Of a stretch of 64,000 nucleotides of DNA, positions 43,923 through 53,040 are shown in pieces. The notes below the pieces were generated by a model, which did no database searches, had not been told where the DNA came from, and saw only the letters and a list, made by a program, of their open reading frames with translations. Source of the stretch: G965227875 sp965227875 (GTDB lineage Bacteria > Pseudomonadota > Alphaproteobacteria > Rhizobiales > JAJFHC01); contig OZ245783.1 in assembly GCA_965227875.1 (NCBI GenBank), positions 2,108,001-2,172,000 on the forward strand, given 5' to 3'. Every line of letters starts with the position of its first letter. Positions within the stretch are counted from its first letter, which is position 1. A program made the position numbers and the translations under genes.

Positions 43923-45998
43923 ATGGCGCGCAGCAGGAAAAAAGCCGACACGTCCGACGCCGGCAACGGGAAGGCCGAAGGCGGCAAGGCCGCGCCGCGC
44001 CGCAAGCCGAAGTCCGGCGGCGGGTCTGCCGGCAAGACCGCGTCCAGGAAACCGGCCCGCAAGGCCAAGGCGCCGCCGCCCGGGCTGCTGCCCGGCTGGC
44101 GCAAGATCGCGTACTGGGGCACGGTCGCCGGCCTGTGGTGCCTTATCGCCGTCGCCGCCGTCGTCGGCTACGTGGTGCTCGACGTCACCGGGACGGAGGA
44201 CATCCGCCTGCCGCAGCGCACGACCGGGGTCACCGTGCTCGCGGCCAACGGCGACCTCCTCGCCCATCGCGGCACGTTCCGCGGCGACGAGATCCGCCTC
44301 GACGAACTTCCCGCCTACCTGCCGCAGGCCGTCATCGCGACGGAGGACCGGCGCTACTACTACCATTTCGGGGTCGATCCCATCGGGCTGGTGCGCGCGT
44401 TCTACGTCAATTTCCGCGCCGGGCAGGTGACCCAGGGCGGCAGCACAATCACCCAGCAGCTCGCCAAGAACCTCTTCCTCAGTCCCGACCGCACCATACG
44501 TCGGAAGGTGCAGGAGGCCGCGCTCGCCCTCTGGCTCGAGCTCCGTTTCACCAAGGACGAGATCCTTCAGCTCTACCTCAACCGGGTCTATCTCGGTGCC
44601 GGCGCCTATGGCGTCGACGCCGCCGCCCATCGCTATTTCGGCAAGTCCGCCCGCGCGCTGACTTTGCCCGAGGCGGCGATCATCGCCGGTCTGCTCAAGG
44701 CCCCGACCCGCTATTCTCCGGCCCGCAATCCCCGTCGCGCGCGCGCCCGGGCGCGTCTCGTGCTCGACAGCATGGTCGACGCCGGCTACATCGACGCCGA
44801 GGATCGCCAGTTCGCCCTCAACAACCCGGCCAGCATATCAGGCATCGCCCGACTGCCCGCCGTTCACTACGTGGTCGACTGGGTCGCCGAACTCCTGCCC
44901 GGCTACACCGGGGCGCAGAAGACCGATCTCATCGTCGAGACCACCATCGACCCGCACCTGCAGAAGCTCGCCGACAGCGCAATATCGAACTGGATGGACG
45001 AGGACAGCGCGCGGCGCGGCGCCGAGCAGGCGGCGCTCGTCATGCTCGACACGAACGGCGCGATCAAGGCGATGGTGGGCGGCCGCTCCTATGCCCAGAG
45101 CCAGTTCAACCGGGCGGTCAAGGCCCGCCGCCAGCCGGGCTCCGCCTTCAAGCCCTTCGTCTATCTCGCGGCGCTGGAAAGCGGCGCCACGCCCGAAACC
45201 GTCATGAACGACTCGCCGGTCCGTTTCGGGTCGTGGTCTCCGGCGAACTATGGCGGCAAGTACCAGGGGCCCATCCCCTTGCGCACCGCCCTGGCCCGGT
45301 CGTCCAACGTCATCGCCGCCCGGCTCATCCGCGATGTCGGTCCCTCGAGCGTGGTCCGCGCCGCCCGCCGCCTTGGCGTACGCTCCAAGCTGTCCGGGAA
45401 CCTGTCGCTGGCGCTGGGGACATCGGAGGTCACGCCGCTCGAACTCACCGCCGCCTACGTGCCCTTCGCCAATGGCGGCTTCGGCGTCATCCCCTACATC
45501 ATCCACAAGGTCCGTCTTCGCGACGGCACCGTGTTGTTCCGCCGCGACGGCTCGGGGCCGGGCCGCATCATCCGGCCCGACGTGCTGAGCGACCTCAACT
45601 CCATGCTCACCGAGGTGATCCGTTCCGGCACCGGGCGGGCCGCACAGCTCGAACGCCACCGTGCCGCCGGCAAGACCGGCACTAGCCAGGAATCCCGCGA
45701 TGCCTGGTTCGTGGGCTACACCTCGTCGCTGGTCACGGGCATCTGGGTGGGCAACGACAAGGCCCGTTCCATGGACAAGGTGACGGGCGGCAACCTGCCG
45801 GCGCGCATCTGGCATGACGTCATGGCGCCGGCCCATGCGAGACTTCCCGCCGACGGCGGCTACGTGCCGGACGAACAGCTTGAGCAGGGGGCGATGGACC
45901 GGCTGCTCAGCAATCTCGTCCCCGCGAACGAAAACGAAAACGCGCCGCGGCCGGGCACCGGCCGGTCGTTCTGGCAACGCATCTTCGGCGACGGTTGA
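43923..45998 (+). CDS. Class A penicillin-binding protein (transglycosylase/transpeptidase)
   Basis: The protein polymerises and cross-links peptidoglycan. The 691 residues show a basic cytoplasmic N-terminus (about 55 residues), one membrane anchor (about 60-85), a GT51 glycosyltransferase domain (EDRRYYYHFGVDP with the catalytic Glu; GGSTITQQLAKNL) and a transpeptidase domain with SAFK, SSN and KTGTSQ motifs in order. It resembles PBP1a-type enzymes but is shorter than the usual MrcA, lacking the OB insert. Confidence 0.94.
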   Translation: MARSRKKADTSDAGNGKAEGGKAAPRRKPKSGGGSAGKTASRKPARKAKAPPPGLLPGWRKIAYWGTVAGLWCLIAVAAVVGYVVLDVTGTEDIRLPQRTTGVTVLAANGDLLAHRGTFRGDEIRLDELPAYLPQAVIATEDRRYYYHFGVDPIGLVRAFYVNFRAGQVTQGGSTITQQLAKNLFLSPDRTIRRKVQEAALALWLELRFTKDEILQLYLNRVYLGAGAYGVDAAAHRYFGKSARALTLPEAAIIAGLLKAPTRYSPARNPRRARARARLVLDSMVDAGYIDAEDRQFALNNPASISGIARLPAVHYVVDWVAELLPGYTGAQKTDLIVETTIDPHLQKLADSAISNWMDEDSARRGAEQAALVMLDTNGAIKAMVGGRSYAQSQFNRAVKARRQPGSAFKPFVYLAALESGATPETVMNDSPVRFGSWSPANYGGKYQGPIPLRTALARSSNVIAARLIRDVGPSSVVRAARRLGVRSKLSGNLSLALGTSEVTPLELTAAYVPFANGGFGVIPYIIHKVRLRDGTVLFRRDGSGPGRIIRPDVLSDLNSMLTEVIRSGTGRAAQLERHRAAGKTGTSQESRDAWFVGYTSSLVTGIWVGNDKARSMDKVTGGNLPARIWHDVMAPAHARLPADGGYVPDEQLEQGAMDRLLSNLVPANENENAPRPGTGRSFWQRIFGDG

Positions 45999-46064
45999 CC
46001 GTACCGCGCGCTCGCGCCCGACAAGATTTCCGTCACTGCGCCCGGCAACCCGCTCCGTAACGGG

Positions 46065-46772
46065 TCAGCCACCGAAACGGTGGAGACCGGCGCCTTCCGC
46101 CTTGAGCCAGGCCATGGAAGCCTCCATGTGCGGGCAGATGTCGCGCACGTGGGCCCAGAAGCGTGGACCGTGGTTCATCTCGCGCAGGTGCGCGACCTCG
46201 TGCGCGCAGACATAGTCGAGAATGTCGGGTGGCGCCAGCACGAGGCGCCAGGAGAAGGAGAGCGCCCCCCGGGCCGAACACGACCCCCAGCGGCTCGTCT
46301 GGTCGCGCACCGAGATTTTCCCGGCGCGCACGCCGAGGGCTGCCGTGTGAACCGCGACCCGGTCCTCGAAGTCGCGGCGTGCTTCGCGCTTGAACCAGTC
46401 GGTCAGGCGCCGCGCCAGATGGGCTTCCCCGCCACAGACCCGCAGGACCGCGCGGCCGTCGACGTCGGTCGCCCGGATGCGGCCGCGCGGGGTGTCGTCA
46501 TGGACGATGACGTGCTCCACGCCGCGCAAGGGGACGCGGGCCCCGGGCCGGAACGCGGTCGGGCCGGTGTCGCCGAGCCGCTGGCCGATCCAGTCCGCGT
46601 GCCGCCGGACGAAGTCAAGCGCATCCGCGTCGCGGGCTGATCCCGGGAGGGTGACGACGACGCCGTCGCCGCGCTTGTCGAGCCGGAGAATGAACCGCCT
46701 TGCCTGGGCATTGCGGCGCAGGCGCACGGGCACGCTGCGCCCGGCAAGGTCGATCCGCGAAACCTCCGCCAT
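46065..46772 (-). CDS. YgjP/SprT-like zinc metallopeptidase family protein
   Basis: The 235-residue protein has the HEVAH zinc motif at 191-195 within CAHEVAHLREMNHG, plus the upstream family motif RWGSCS (161-166), as in the YgjP-like metal-dependent hydrolases (DUF45). Biochemical function in this family is poorly defined; proteolysis is inferred. It lies 18 bp downstream of the PHA depolymerase gene on the same strand, so the two may be co-transcribed. Confidence 0.88.
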   Translation of the reverse strand: MAEVSRIDLAGRSVPVRLRRNAQARRFILRLDKRGDGVVVTLPGSARDADALDFVRRHADWIGQRLGDTGPTAFRPGARVPLRGVEHVIVHDDTPRGRIRATDVDGRAVLRVCGGEAHLARRLTDWFKREARRDFEDRVAVHTAALGVRAGKISVRDQTSRWGSCSARGALSFSWRLVLAPPDILDYVCAHEVAHLREMNHGPRFWAHVRDICPHMEASMAWLKAEGAGLHRFGG

Positions 46773-46790
46773 CGCCGCCGGTGAGACGGT

Positions 46791-48098
46791 TCAGGCGCGG
46801 CCGGCGCGCGCCAGGGCGGGACGGCGGCTCCGCGGCTTCTTCTTCGCCGCCCGGTTCGACTGGATGAAGTCGGTGATGCGCGGCGCGATTTCCGCGCTGA
46901 AGCGCTTGCCGTTGAAGACGCCGTAATGGCCGACCTTGGCCTGCACGTAGTGGGCCCGTTTGCTCTCGGGCAGACCGGTACAAAGGCGATGGGCGGCTTC
47001 CGTCTGGCCGACGCCGGAAATGTCGTCGCGTTCCCCCTCGACCGTCATCAGCGCCGTGCCCTTGATCTTGGACGGGTCGACGCGGCGGCCCCGGTGCATC
47101 ATCCGGCCTTCCGGCAGGTCGTGGTCGACGAACACGGTGGCCACGGTCTGCAGGTAGAATTCCGCGGTCAGGTCCATGACCGAGAGATACTCGTCGTAGA
47201 ATTCGCGGTGCTTGTCCGCGGAGTCGCCGTCGCCCTCGATCAGGTGCATGAAAAGATCCGCATGGGCGGTCAGGTGACGATCGAGGTTCATGCTCATGAA
47301 CCCGGTGAGTTGCAGGAACCCCGGGTAGACGTCCCGCATGGTGCCGGGATGGGGGAAGGGCACCTTGACGATGACGTTCCGGGCGAACCAGTCGACGCCG
47401 CGTTCCATCGCCAGGTTGTTGACCGCGGTGGGATTGACCCGCGTGTCGATCGGCCCACCCATGAGGGTCATGGAGGCCGGAGACAGCGGGTCGCCGTCCT
47501 CCTCCATCAGGGAGACGGCCGCGAGCACGGGCACCGACGGCTGGCAAACCGCCATGATGTGGGTGTCCGGTCCCAGGAAATGCAGCATTTCGATGAGGTA
47601 GTCGACATAGTCGTCGAGGTCGAACCGGCCCGCCGAAAGCGGCACCTGCCGCGCATCCACCCAGTCCGTAATATAGACGTCATGGTCCGGCAGCATTGTT
47701 TCCACCGTGCCTCGCAGCAGGGTGGCGTAGTGGCCCGACAGCGGCGCCACGATCAGGAGCTTGGCATCGTTTCTCGGGCCGGTCGTGATCGTGCGGTGGA
47801 AGTGCAGCAGGTTGCAGAAGGGCTTTTGCCAGACGACTTCCTCGTGGACCTGGGTGCGGACGCCGTCGACGAGGGTCTCGGTCAGGCCGAACTCGGGTTT
47901 TCCATAGCGCCGGGTTACCCGTTCGAAGAGCTCGAAACTCGCTGCCATTCCCTTGCCGAAGGCGGTCTGGGAAACCGGGTTCACCGGGTTCTTGAAAAAA
48001 AGCCGCCCGAAATCAGCCGCCGCGCGTGCAGGCGCCATTGCGGCGTGATTGAGTTCGTAAAGGTAATAGAGCAATGAGCGTCCCCAACCCCTCATCAT
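46791..48098 (-). CDS. phaZ: Intracellular polyhydroxyalkanoate depolymerase
   Basis: The enzyme mobilises intracellular PHB granules. The 435-residue protein matches the intracellular PhaZ family: no signal peptide, an alpha/beta-hydrolase core, and a Cys nucleophile, Cys185, in the box AVCQPSVPV in place of the usual GxSxG. The ending is basic (KKKPRSRRP), which may help granule binding. The gene implies carbon storage as PHB, although the synthase is not in this window. Confidence 0.92.
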   Translation of the reverse strand: MMRGWGRSLLYYLYELNHAAMAPARAAADFGRLFFKNPVNPVSQTAFGKGMAASFELFERVTRRYGKPEFGLTETLVDGVRTQVHEEVVWQKPFCNLLHFHRTITTGPRNDAKLLIVAPLSGHYATLLRGTVETMLPDHDVYITDWVDARQVPLSAGRFDLDDYVDYLIEMLHFLGPDTHIMAVCQPSVPVLAAVSLMEEDGDPLSPASMTLMGGPIDTRVNPTAVNNLAMERGVDWFARNVIVKVPFPHPGTMRDVYPGFLQLTGFMSMNLDRHLTAHADLFMHLIEGDGDSADKHREFYDEYLSVMDLTAEFYLQTVATVFVDHDLPEGRMMHRGRRVDPSKIKGTALMTVEGERDDISGVGQTEAAHRLCTGLPESKRAHYVQAKVGHYGVFNGKRFSAEIAPRITDFIQSNRAAKKKPRSRRPALARAGRA

Positions 48099-48142
48099 AA
48101 AGCGAACGAATTCGCGACGGCCGGTAGCCTAGCAGTGCGGTT

Positions 48143-48155
48143 GTTGCAGAGCAAC
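48143..48155. promoter_or_regulatory. Candidate PhaR-type palindrome upstream of phaZ
   Basis: GTTGC-AGA-GCAAC is a perfect 5-bp inverted repeat with a 3-bp spacer, 45 bp upstream of the phaZ start codon. TGC-N3-GCA elements of this kind are recognised by the PHB regulator PhaR in Paracoccus and rhizobia. On the minus strand TTGCTC here with TAGGCT 17 bp on could be the promoter, so binding would block it. Confidence 0.35.
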
Positions 48156-48232
48156 ATGGCTGACGGGCAAATTCCGCATTGCGAACGGCTGTTGAAAACG
48201 CTGGATAAATCGGCTTTCCGGGCAAGGGAAAC

Positions 48233-48853
48233 CTAGCTTTTCCGGCCGAGCGCCTCTTTCAGGCCGGCGACGAACTTGCCTGAATCGGTGGTGTAGGGGA
48301 AATGCGAGACGAAGCTGCCGTCGGGCCCCATGAGGTAGGCGATGCTCGAGTGATCCATCAGATAATCCTCGCCGCCGCCCTCGGCATCCACCTTCCTGTA
48401 GTAGACGCGATAGGCTTTCGCCATGTCCGCCACCTGCGCGGCGGTGCCCGTCAGGCCGACGAGCGTGGGGTGGAAGTTCTCGACATACTGGGCAAGGATG
48501 TCGCTCGTGTCGCGCTCGGGGTCCACGCTGACGAACAGGAATTGCAGGTCCTTCGCGGTGTCGCCGAGCTGGTCGATCGCCGCGCTCATGACCTGGAGCT
48601 CGGTCGGGCACACGTCCGGGCAATAGGTGTACCCGAAGAAGATCAGGCTGTAGCGGCCCTCGAGGTTCTTCTCGGTGAACGTGTTGCCCCTGTGATCGGT
48701 GAGCGTGAAAGGCCCGCCCACCAGCGCCTCGCCCGACGTGCGGACCTGCCCCGAAAGCCCGCCCGAACCGCCGCTGAGCAGCCACGGCCCGAGCAGGAGC
48801 GCGGCGCTGCCGAGAAGCACGAAGACGACGAAGGCGAGGATCCAGCGGTGCAT
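48233..48853 (-). CDS. Sco1/SenC/PrrC copper chaperone
   Basis: Sco proteins deliver copper to cytochrome oxidase and act as thiol redox proteins. The 206-residue form has an N-terminal membrane anchor (about 5-27), a thioredoxin fold and the copper ligands Cys78 and Cys82 (CPDVC) with His168 (LMDHSS). A longer frame from 48919 adds 22 residues. It is divergent from regB, and in Rhodobacter the homologue PrrC is encoded with PrrB and PrrA, so a role in the redox signal is plausible. Confidence 0.94.
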   Translation of the reverse strand: MHRWILAFVVFVLLGSAALLLGPWLLSGGSGGLSGQVRTSGEALVGGPFTLTDHRGNTFTEKNLEGRYSLIFFGYTYCPDVCPTELQVMSAAIDQLGDTAKDLQFLFVSVDPERDTSDILAQYVENFHPTLVGLTGTAAQVADMAKAYRVYYRKVDAEGGGEDYLMDHSSIAYLMGPDGSFVSHFPYTTDSGKFVAGLKEALGRKS

Positions 48854-48996
48854 GCCCCGCACAATGGGTGAGCGGGCGCCGGGATTCAAGCGGTCGCGCG
48901 CCTGCCCGCCATGCGCCATGTTGCCGCCGGTTCAAATGCGCTATGAAGTCGGGAACGGGCCCCGTTCGTCTCGGGCCGGACAGGGACACGACGCAC

Positions 48997-50373
48997 ATGG
49001 CTGAAGCGGCACGGACTGTGGAGAGGGACTTCCTGCGCGAGAGGCGCGTATCTATGCCCTTCTCGCCCTCGCGTCAGCGCCCCGGCGCAAGCCGGCTGCG
49101 GCTGCAGACCCTCGTGCGCCTTCGCTGGCTGGCGGTGGCCGGGCAGACCGCCGCCGTCGTCGGCGTCTATGCCGGGCTCGGGTTTCCCGTCCCCATGGGG
49201 CCGTGCCTCGCGGTCATCGCGCTGTCGGCGTGGCTCAACATCATCCTGTCCGTGCGCTACCGCGCCAACCTGCGCCTGCGCAACCGCTATGCGGTGCTGC
49301 TCCTGTCCTATGACGTGGTGCAGCTAGCCGTCCTGCTCTATTTCACCGGCGGACTGCAGAACCCCTTCTCGTTCCTCTTCCTCGTGCCGTCGACCGTATC
49401 CGCGTCGACGCTTCCCCTCAGGCGGACGCTGATCATCGCCTGCCTGACGCTGGGCTGCATCACGCTGCTGGCCTTCTATCACCTGCCCCTGCCCTGGACG
49501 CCGGAGGCGCCGCTCGACCTGCCGCGCATCTACATCATCGGCATGTGGACCGCGCTCGTCTGCGGGCTCATCTTCAACGGCATCTATGCCTGGCGCGTGG
49601 CTGAGGAGACGCGCCGGATGTCGAACGCGCTCACCGCCACCGAAATGGTGCTCGCCCGCGAGCAGCAGTTGTCCGCGCTCGACGGTCTCGCCGCCGCCGC
49701 CGCCCACGAGTTGGGCACGCCCCTGGCGACCATCGCGCTGGTGTCCAAGGAACTGCGCCGCGAACTGCCCAATGCCGCCGACTACGAGGAAGATCTAGAC
49801 CTGCTGAACAGCCAGGCCGAACGCTGCCGCACCATTCTGTCCACGCTCACCCAGCGCGACGACGAAGGCGACATCGCCTTCGCGCGCATGAAGCTGACGG
49901 TCATGATCGAGGAGATCGCGGCACCCCTGCGCACGGCCGGTGTGAGGATCGACATCTCCCGCGAGGAGAATGCCGACCCGCAGGACGAACCGCTGATCCA
50001 CCGGAATCCGGGTATCCTCTACGGGCTCGGCAACATCGTCGACAACGCCGCCGACTTCGCCGGGGATGCTGTCGGTATCTCGCTCGGCTGGACCGACGAG
50101 AAGGTCACGGTGACGGTCGAGGACGACGGGCCCGGTTTCGCCCAGGATATCATGGACAAGCTGGGCGAGCCCTATGTCACCACGAGACCTTCGGCCGGCC
50201 CCGGACGGCGCCACGACGGCAGCCCGGAAGGCATGGGGCTGGGCTTCTTCATTGCCAAGACGCTGCTCGAACGCACCGGTGCGGGCGTCACGCTCGCCAA
50301 CCGGCCGGCCCCCGAACATGGCGCCGTCGTGCGCATCCGCTGGCCGCGATCGGCTATCGACGCCGGTGTCTGA
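48997..50373 (+). CDS. regB: Redox sensor histidine kinase RegB/PrrB
   Basis: RegB controls energy metabolism in response to the ubiquinone and thiol redox state. The 458-residue protein has six membrane segments, the quinone-responsive heptad GGLQNPF (118-124), the phosphorylated His237 in AAAAHELGTPLA, the conserved redox Cys277 in AERCRTIL, and a GHKL ATPase domain (DNAADFA; EDDGPGF; GMGLGFFIAKTL). The ATG of MAEAARTVERD is used; the open frame extends upstream into the sco gene region. Confidence 0.95.
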   Translation: MAEAARTVERDFLRERRVSMPFSPSRQRPGASRLRLQTLVRLRWLAVAGQTAAVVGVYAGLGFPVPMGPCLAVIALSAWLNIILSVRYRANLRLRNRYAVLLLSYDVVQLAVLLYFTGGLQNPFSFLFLVPSTVSASTLPLRRTLIIACLTLGCITLLAFYHLPLPWTPEAPLDLPRIYIIGMWTALVCGLIFNGIYAWRVAEETRRMSNALTATEMVLAREQQLSALDGLAAAAAHELGTPLATIALVSKELRRELPNAADYEEDLDLLNSQAERCRTILSTLTQRDDEGDIAFARMKLTVMIEEIAAPLRTAGVRIDISREENADPQDEPLIHRNPGILYGLGNIVDNAADFAGDAVGISLGWTDEKVTVTVEDDGPGFAQDIMDKLGEPYVTTRPSAGPGRRHDGSPEGMGLGFFIAKTLLERTGAGVTLANRPAPEHGAVVRIRWPRSAIDAGV

Positions 50374-50426
50374 GCGGCCTATTTACCGATTGATCTTTGG
50401 TTGAGTGGCATTCTGCCGCACTTCGT

Positions 50427-50432
50427 TATAAT
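50427..50432 (+). promoter_or_regulatory. Perfect -10 box before regA
   Basis: TATAAT lies 33 bp before the regA start. The best -35-like element, TTGAGT (50401-50406), is 20 bp away, longer than usual. It may allow regA to be transcribed separately from regB. Confidence 0.35.
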
Positions 50433-50464
50433 GGAATGGTTCCAAATCGCTCACGCGGAGACAC

Positions 50465-51022
50465 ATGATGACCGACAGTGCGGGTCCGGAAATCCCAGAA
50501 GACGCCACCCTGCTGATTGTCGATGACGACCGTCCTTTCCTGAACCGCCTCGGGCGGGCGATGGAAACCCGCGGGTTCACGGTCGAACTCGCGGATACGG
50601 TGGCCGCAGGCGTCGCGTTCGCAAGGCGCTCGCCGCCCGCCTATGCCGTGGTCGACATGCGTCTGGAAGACGGAAACGGGCTCGACGTCATCCAGGCCCT
50701 GCACGCGGCGCGGCCCGATGCACGCGCCATCGTGCTCACCGGATACGGCAACATTGCGACGGCCGTGAACGCGGTGAAACTCGGCGCGGTGGACTATCTC
50801 TCCAAACCCGCCGACGCGGACGACGTGCTGGCGGCCCTGCTTGCGCCGGAAGGCGAGAAGGCCGATCCGCCGGAGAACCCGATGTCGGCGGACAGGGTCC
50901 GCTGGGAACACATCCAGCGCATCTACGAACTGTGCGACCGCAACGTGTCGGAAACCGCCCGGCGCCTCAACATGCACCGCCGCACCCTCCAGCGCATCCT
51001 CGCCAAACGCGCCCCCCGCTGA
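50465..51022 (+). CDS. regA: Response regulator RegA/PrrA
   Basis: RegA is the DNA-binding partner of RegB. The 185-residue protein has a receiver domain with acidic pocket VDDD and phosphoacceptor Asp64 (VVDMRLEDG), a Pro-rich linker, and the near-invariant Fis-type helix-turn-helix at the C-terminus (NVSETARRLNMHRRTLQRIL). Such conservation suggests the global RegA regulon (respiration, nitrogen and carbon fixation) in this organism. Two adjacent ATG codons are possible starts. Confidence 0.97.
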   Translation: MMTDSAGPEIPEDATLLIVDDDRPFLNRLGRAMETRGFTVELADTVAAGVAFARRSPPAYAVVDMRLEDGNGLDVIQALHAARPDARAIVLTGYGNIATAVNAVKLGAVDYLSKPADADDVLAALLAPEGEKADPPENPMSADRVRWEHIQRIYELCDRNVSETARRLNMHRRTLQRILAKRAPR

Positions 51023-51144
51023 TCCGAGGCTTGCCCGGAACCCCCGGGCTTGACCCGAACCCCCGAGGCTCCACCCGAACGCCGAGTCTTCACCCGAACA
51101 CCGGCCCTGACCCGACCCCCTAGACTCCACCCGAACCCCCGGCC

Positions 51145-51470
51145 TCCATCCGAACCCCCGGGCTTGACCCGGGGTCCATCCATGGGCGTGTCTGCCCTCA
51201 CCGCCAATGGGTCCTGACCTGCGTCAGGACTTCGGAGATGGGCGGATGGACTTGAGCCTCAGGACATCACCTTAACTCCCCAGCCCTGACCCAAACGCGA
51301 ACCCACGACACTCGTCCCGGACCTCCAGCCTCCACCCGAACCCACGACGCTCGCCTCGAACCTCCACACTCCATCCGAACCCCCGGGCTTGACCCGGGGT
51401 CCATCTGCGGGCGTGTCTGCCGTCACCGCCAATGGGTCCTGACCTGCGTCAGGACTTCGGAGACTGGCGG
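51145..51470. repeat. Pair of ~101-bp direct repeats in a C-rich intergenic stretch
   Basis: Copy one at 51145-51245 and copy two at 51370-51470 are offset by 225 bp and differ at only a few positions. Each contains the palindromes CCCGGGCTTGACCCGGGG and TCCTGACCTGCGTCAGGA. Around them (51023-51600) is a run of short degenerate CACCCGAACCCC units. No gene is credible in this 0.58-kb gap. Confidence 0.75.
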
Positions 51471-51601
51471 GCGGCCCGCGTGGCTTCGGTCCTGTGTCAT
51501 GGCGAACGGTGACCGTAGGATGACGACGGCCGTTTCCCGGACGTCCGCAGGGCGATCCGGGACCGTTCCGGATGCCCGTACGCGCCGCACGGCCCCTGGT
51601 T

Positions 51602-52084
51602 CTACATGTCCGGCAGCGGGCTCGACGGGTCGAGCGTCACCTGCAGGCGGTGGGCGGCGGCGCGGGCGAAGCGCAGGAGCATGGCCTTGCGCCTCGCCGC
51701 GGCAAGCGGGTGGGCGAGGCCGTGGCGCAGGATCTCGGCGTCATAGCGGTCGGCGACGATCAGTCCCGCCTCGTCGGGGATCAGGTCTTCGGGAACGCTT
51801 TCCGGAATCGCGAAATAGAGCCCGTCGCAGAAGTCCCTGTACTCCGGCCATTTCGAATCGCTCCGGAAATCCTCGATGCTCGACTTGATCTCGACGATGA
51901 CCAGCGCGCCCTTGGCGTCGAGCGACACGATGTCGGCGCGGCGACCATTGGCGAGCGGCAGTTCGGTGACGGTGGCCTGTCCGAGCGCGCGCAGCATGCG
52001 GCAGGTGCCGCGTTGCACGGCGGCGGCCGTTTCCGATTGGCGTCCGTCGGTGATCAGCAGCGGGTCGGCGAGTTCCGGGTTCAT
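51602..52084 (-). CDS. MmcB-like putative DNA repair nuclease
   Basis: The 160-residue protein has a PD-(D/E)XK-like core: RRADIVSLD followed by LVIVEIKSS, with flanking conserved KWPEYRDFCDGLYFAI. This matches the MmcB family, linked to the DNA damage response in Caulobacter. No LexA box (GTTC-N7-GTTC) was seen upstream. The nuclease activity is predicted only. Confidence 0.85.
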   Translation of the reverse strand: MNPELADPLLITDGRQSETAAAVQRGTCRMLRALGQATVTELPLANGRRADIVSLDAKGALVIVEIKSSIEDFRSDSKWPEYRDFCDGLYFAIPESVPEDLIPDEAGLIVADRYDAEILRHGLAHPLAAARRKAMLLRFARAAAHRLQVTLDPSSPLPDM

Positions 52085-52224
52085 CGCCGGACTATAGGAC
52101 CGCGGGCGCCCGTCCTGTCAACGGCCGGGCTCGCCGTCCGATCACACAGTTTTGAGCGCCGGGCATATTCAAGCGCCGGCTGCCGCGCGCTAGGTTTCGG
52201 TCAGTCAACGGAGTAGTGCGTGAG

Positions 52225-52944
52225 ATGAAGTTCAAGCCCCGGTTCGAGGACCTGCCCCGCGAGCGTCTCGAGGAGATGCGAGACGCCGCCGTACAGATCG
52301 AGGAAAGCTACCGTTTGCTGCGCAAGGTCGACCGCAACGTGGTCGGCCAGGTGCTCGAGCATCACGGGACGTTCTTCGAGTTCGACCACTACCCGCCGGG
52401 TGACGTCTATGACGGCGAGACCTTCAGCCAGTACTACTATCACGCCCATCGCGGCGAGACCGGTGAGCACGGCCATTTCCACACGTTCCTCAGGCGCAAG
52501 GGCATGCCCGACGGCATCGCCCCGGCCCCCTATGACGGAGACGGCGAACGGCCCACGGGCAGCGAGGAACTCACGCATTTCGTCGCCATATCGATGAACC
52601 GCCCCGGATACCCGATCGCCATGTTCACGACCAACCGCTGGGTGACGGGGGAATCCTACTACTCGGCCGAGGACGTCATCGCCATGATGGACCGGTTCTG
52701 CATCGATCACGCCTATCCCTGCCTTGCGGTCAACCGCTGGATCACCGCCATGATCCGGCTGTTCCGGCCCCAGGCCGAAGCCCTGCTCCGCGAGCGTGAC
52801 CGGTCGATCGCGGCCTGGCAGGCCCGCAAGCCCGATGTGGACGTGTTCGAGGACCGCGATCTCGAGATCACGTCGATCATGCCGATCGACGTCGCCAGGC
52901 AGAAGGCCGGCGTGGAGCGCGCACTCGACCGGGTGGCGGCCTGA
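52225..52944 (+). CDS. Conserved protein of unknown function (DUF6969-like)
   Basis: The 239-residue soluble protein has no signal peptide or known catalytic motif. It has a striking central segment rich in His, Tyr and Phe (SQYYYHAHRGETGEHGHFHTFL), which could bind a metal, then ELTHFVAISMNRPG and FTTNRWVTGESYY. I believe it belongs to a domain of unknown function found in alphaproteobacteria, but cannot confirm that here. GGAG at 52210 lies between usable distances for the GTG at 52216 and the ATG at 52225; the ATG is preferred. The next gene encodes a possible oxygenase. Confidence 0.75.
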   Translation: MKFKPRFEDLPRERLEEMRDAAVQIEESYRLLRKVDRNVVGQVLEHHGTFFEFDHYPPGDVYDGETFSQYYYHAHRGETGEHGHFHTFLRRKGMPDGIAPAPYDGDGERPTGSEELTHFVAISMNRPGYPIAMFTTNRWVTGESYYSAEDVIAMMDRFCIDHAYPCLAVNRWITAMIRLFRPQAEALLRERDRSIAAWQARKPDVDVFEDRDLEITSIMPIDVARQKAGVERALDRVAA

Positions 52945-53040
52945 GTCGCAGGCCAACCGTGCCGGTTCCGGGAATCCGGAAATCGGTCTAGCCTGAAGGC
53001 CCGTTTGCGCGACGCGAACCACCTGGCCGGATTTCTGCCC

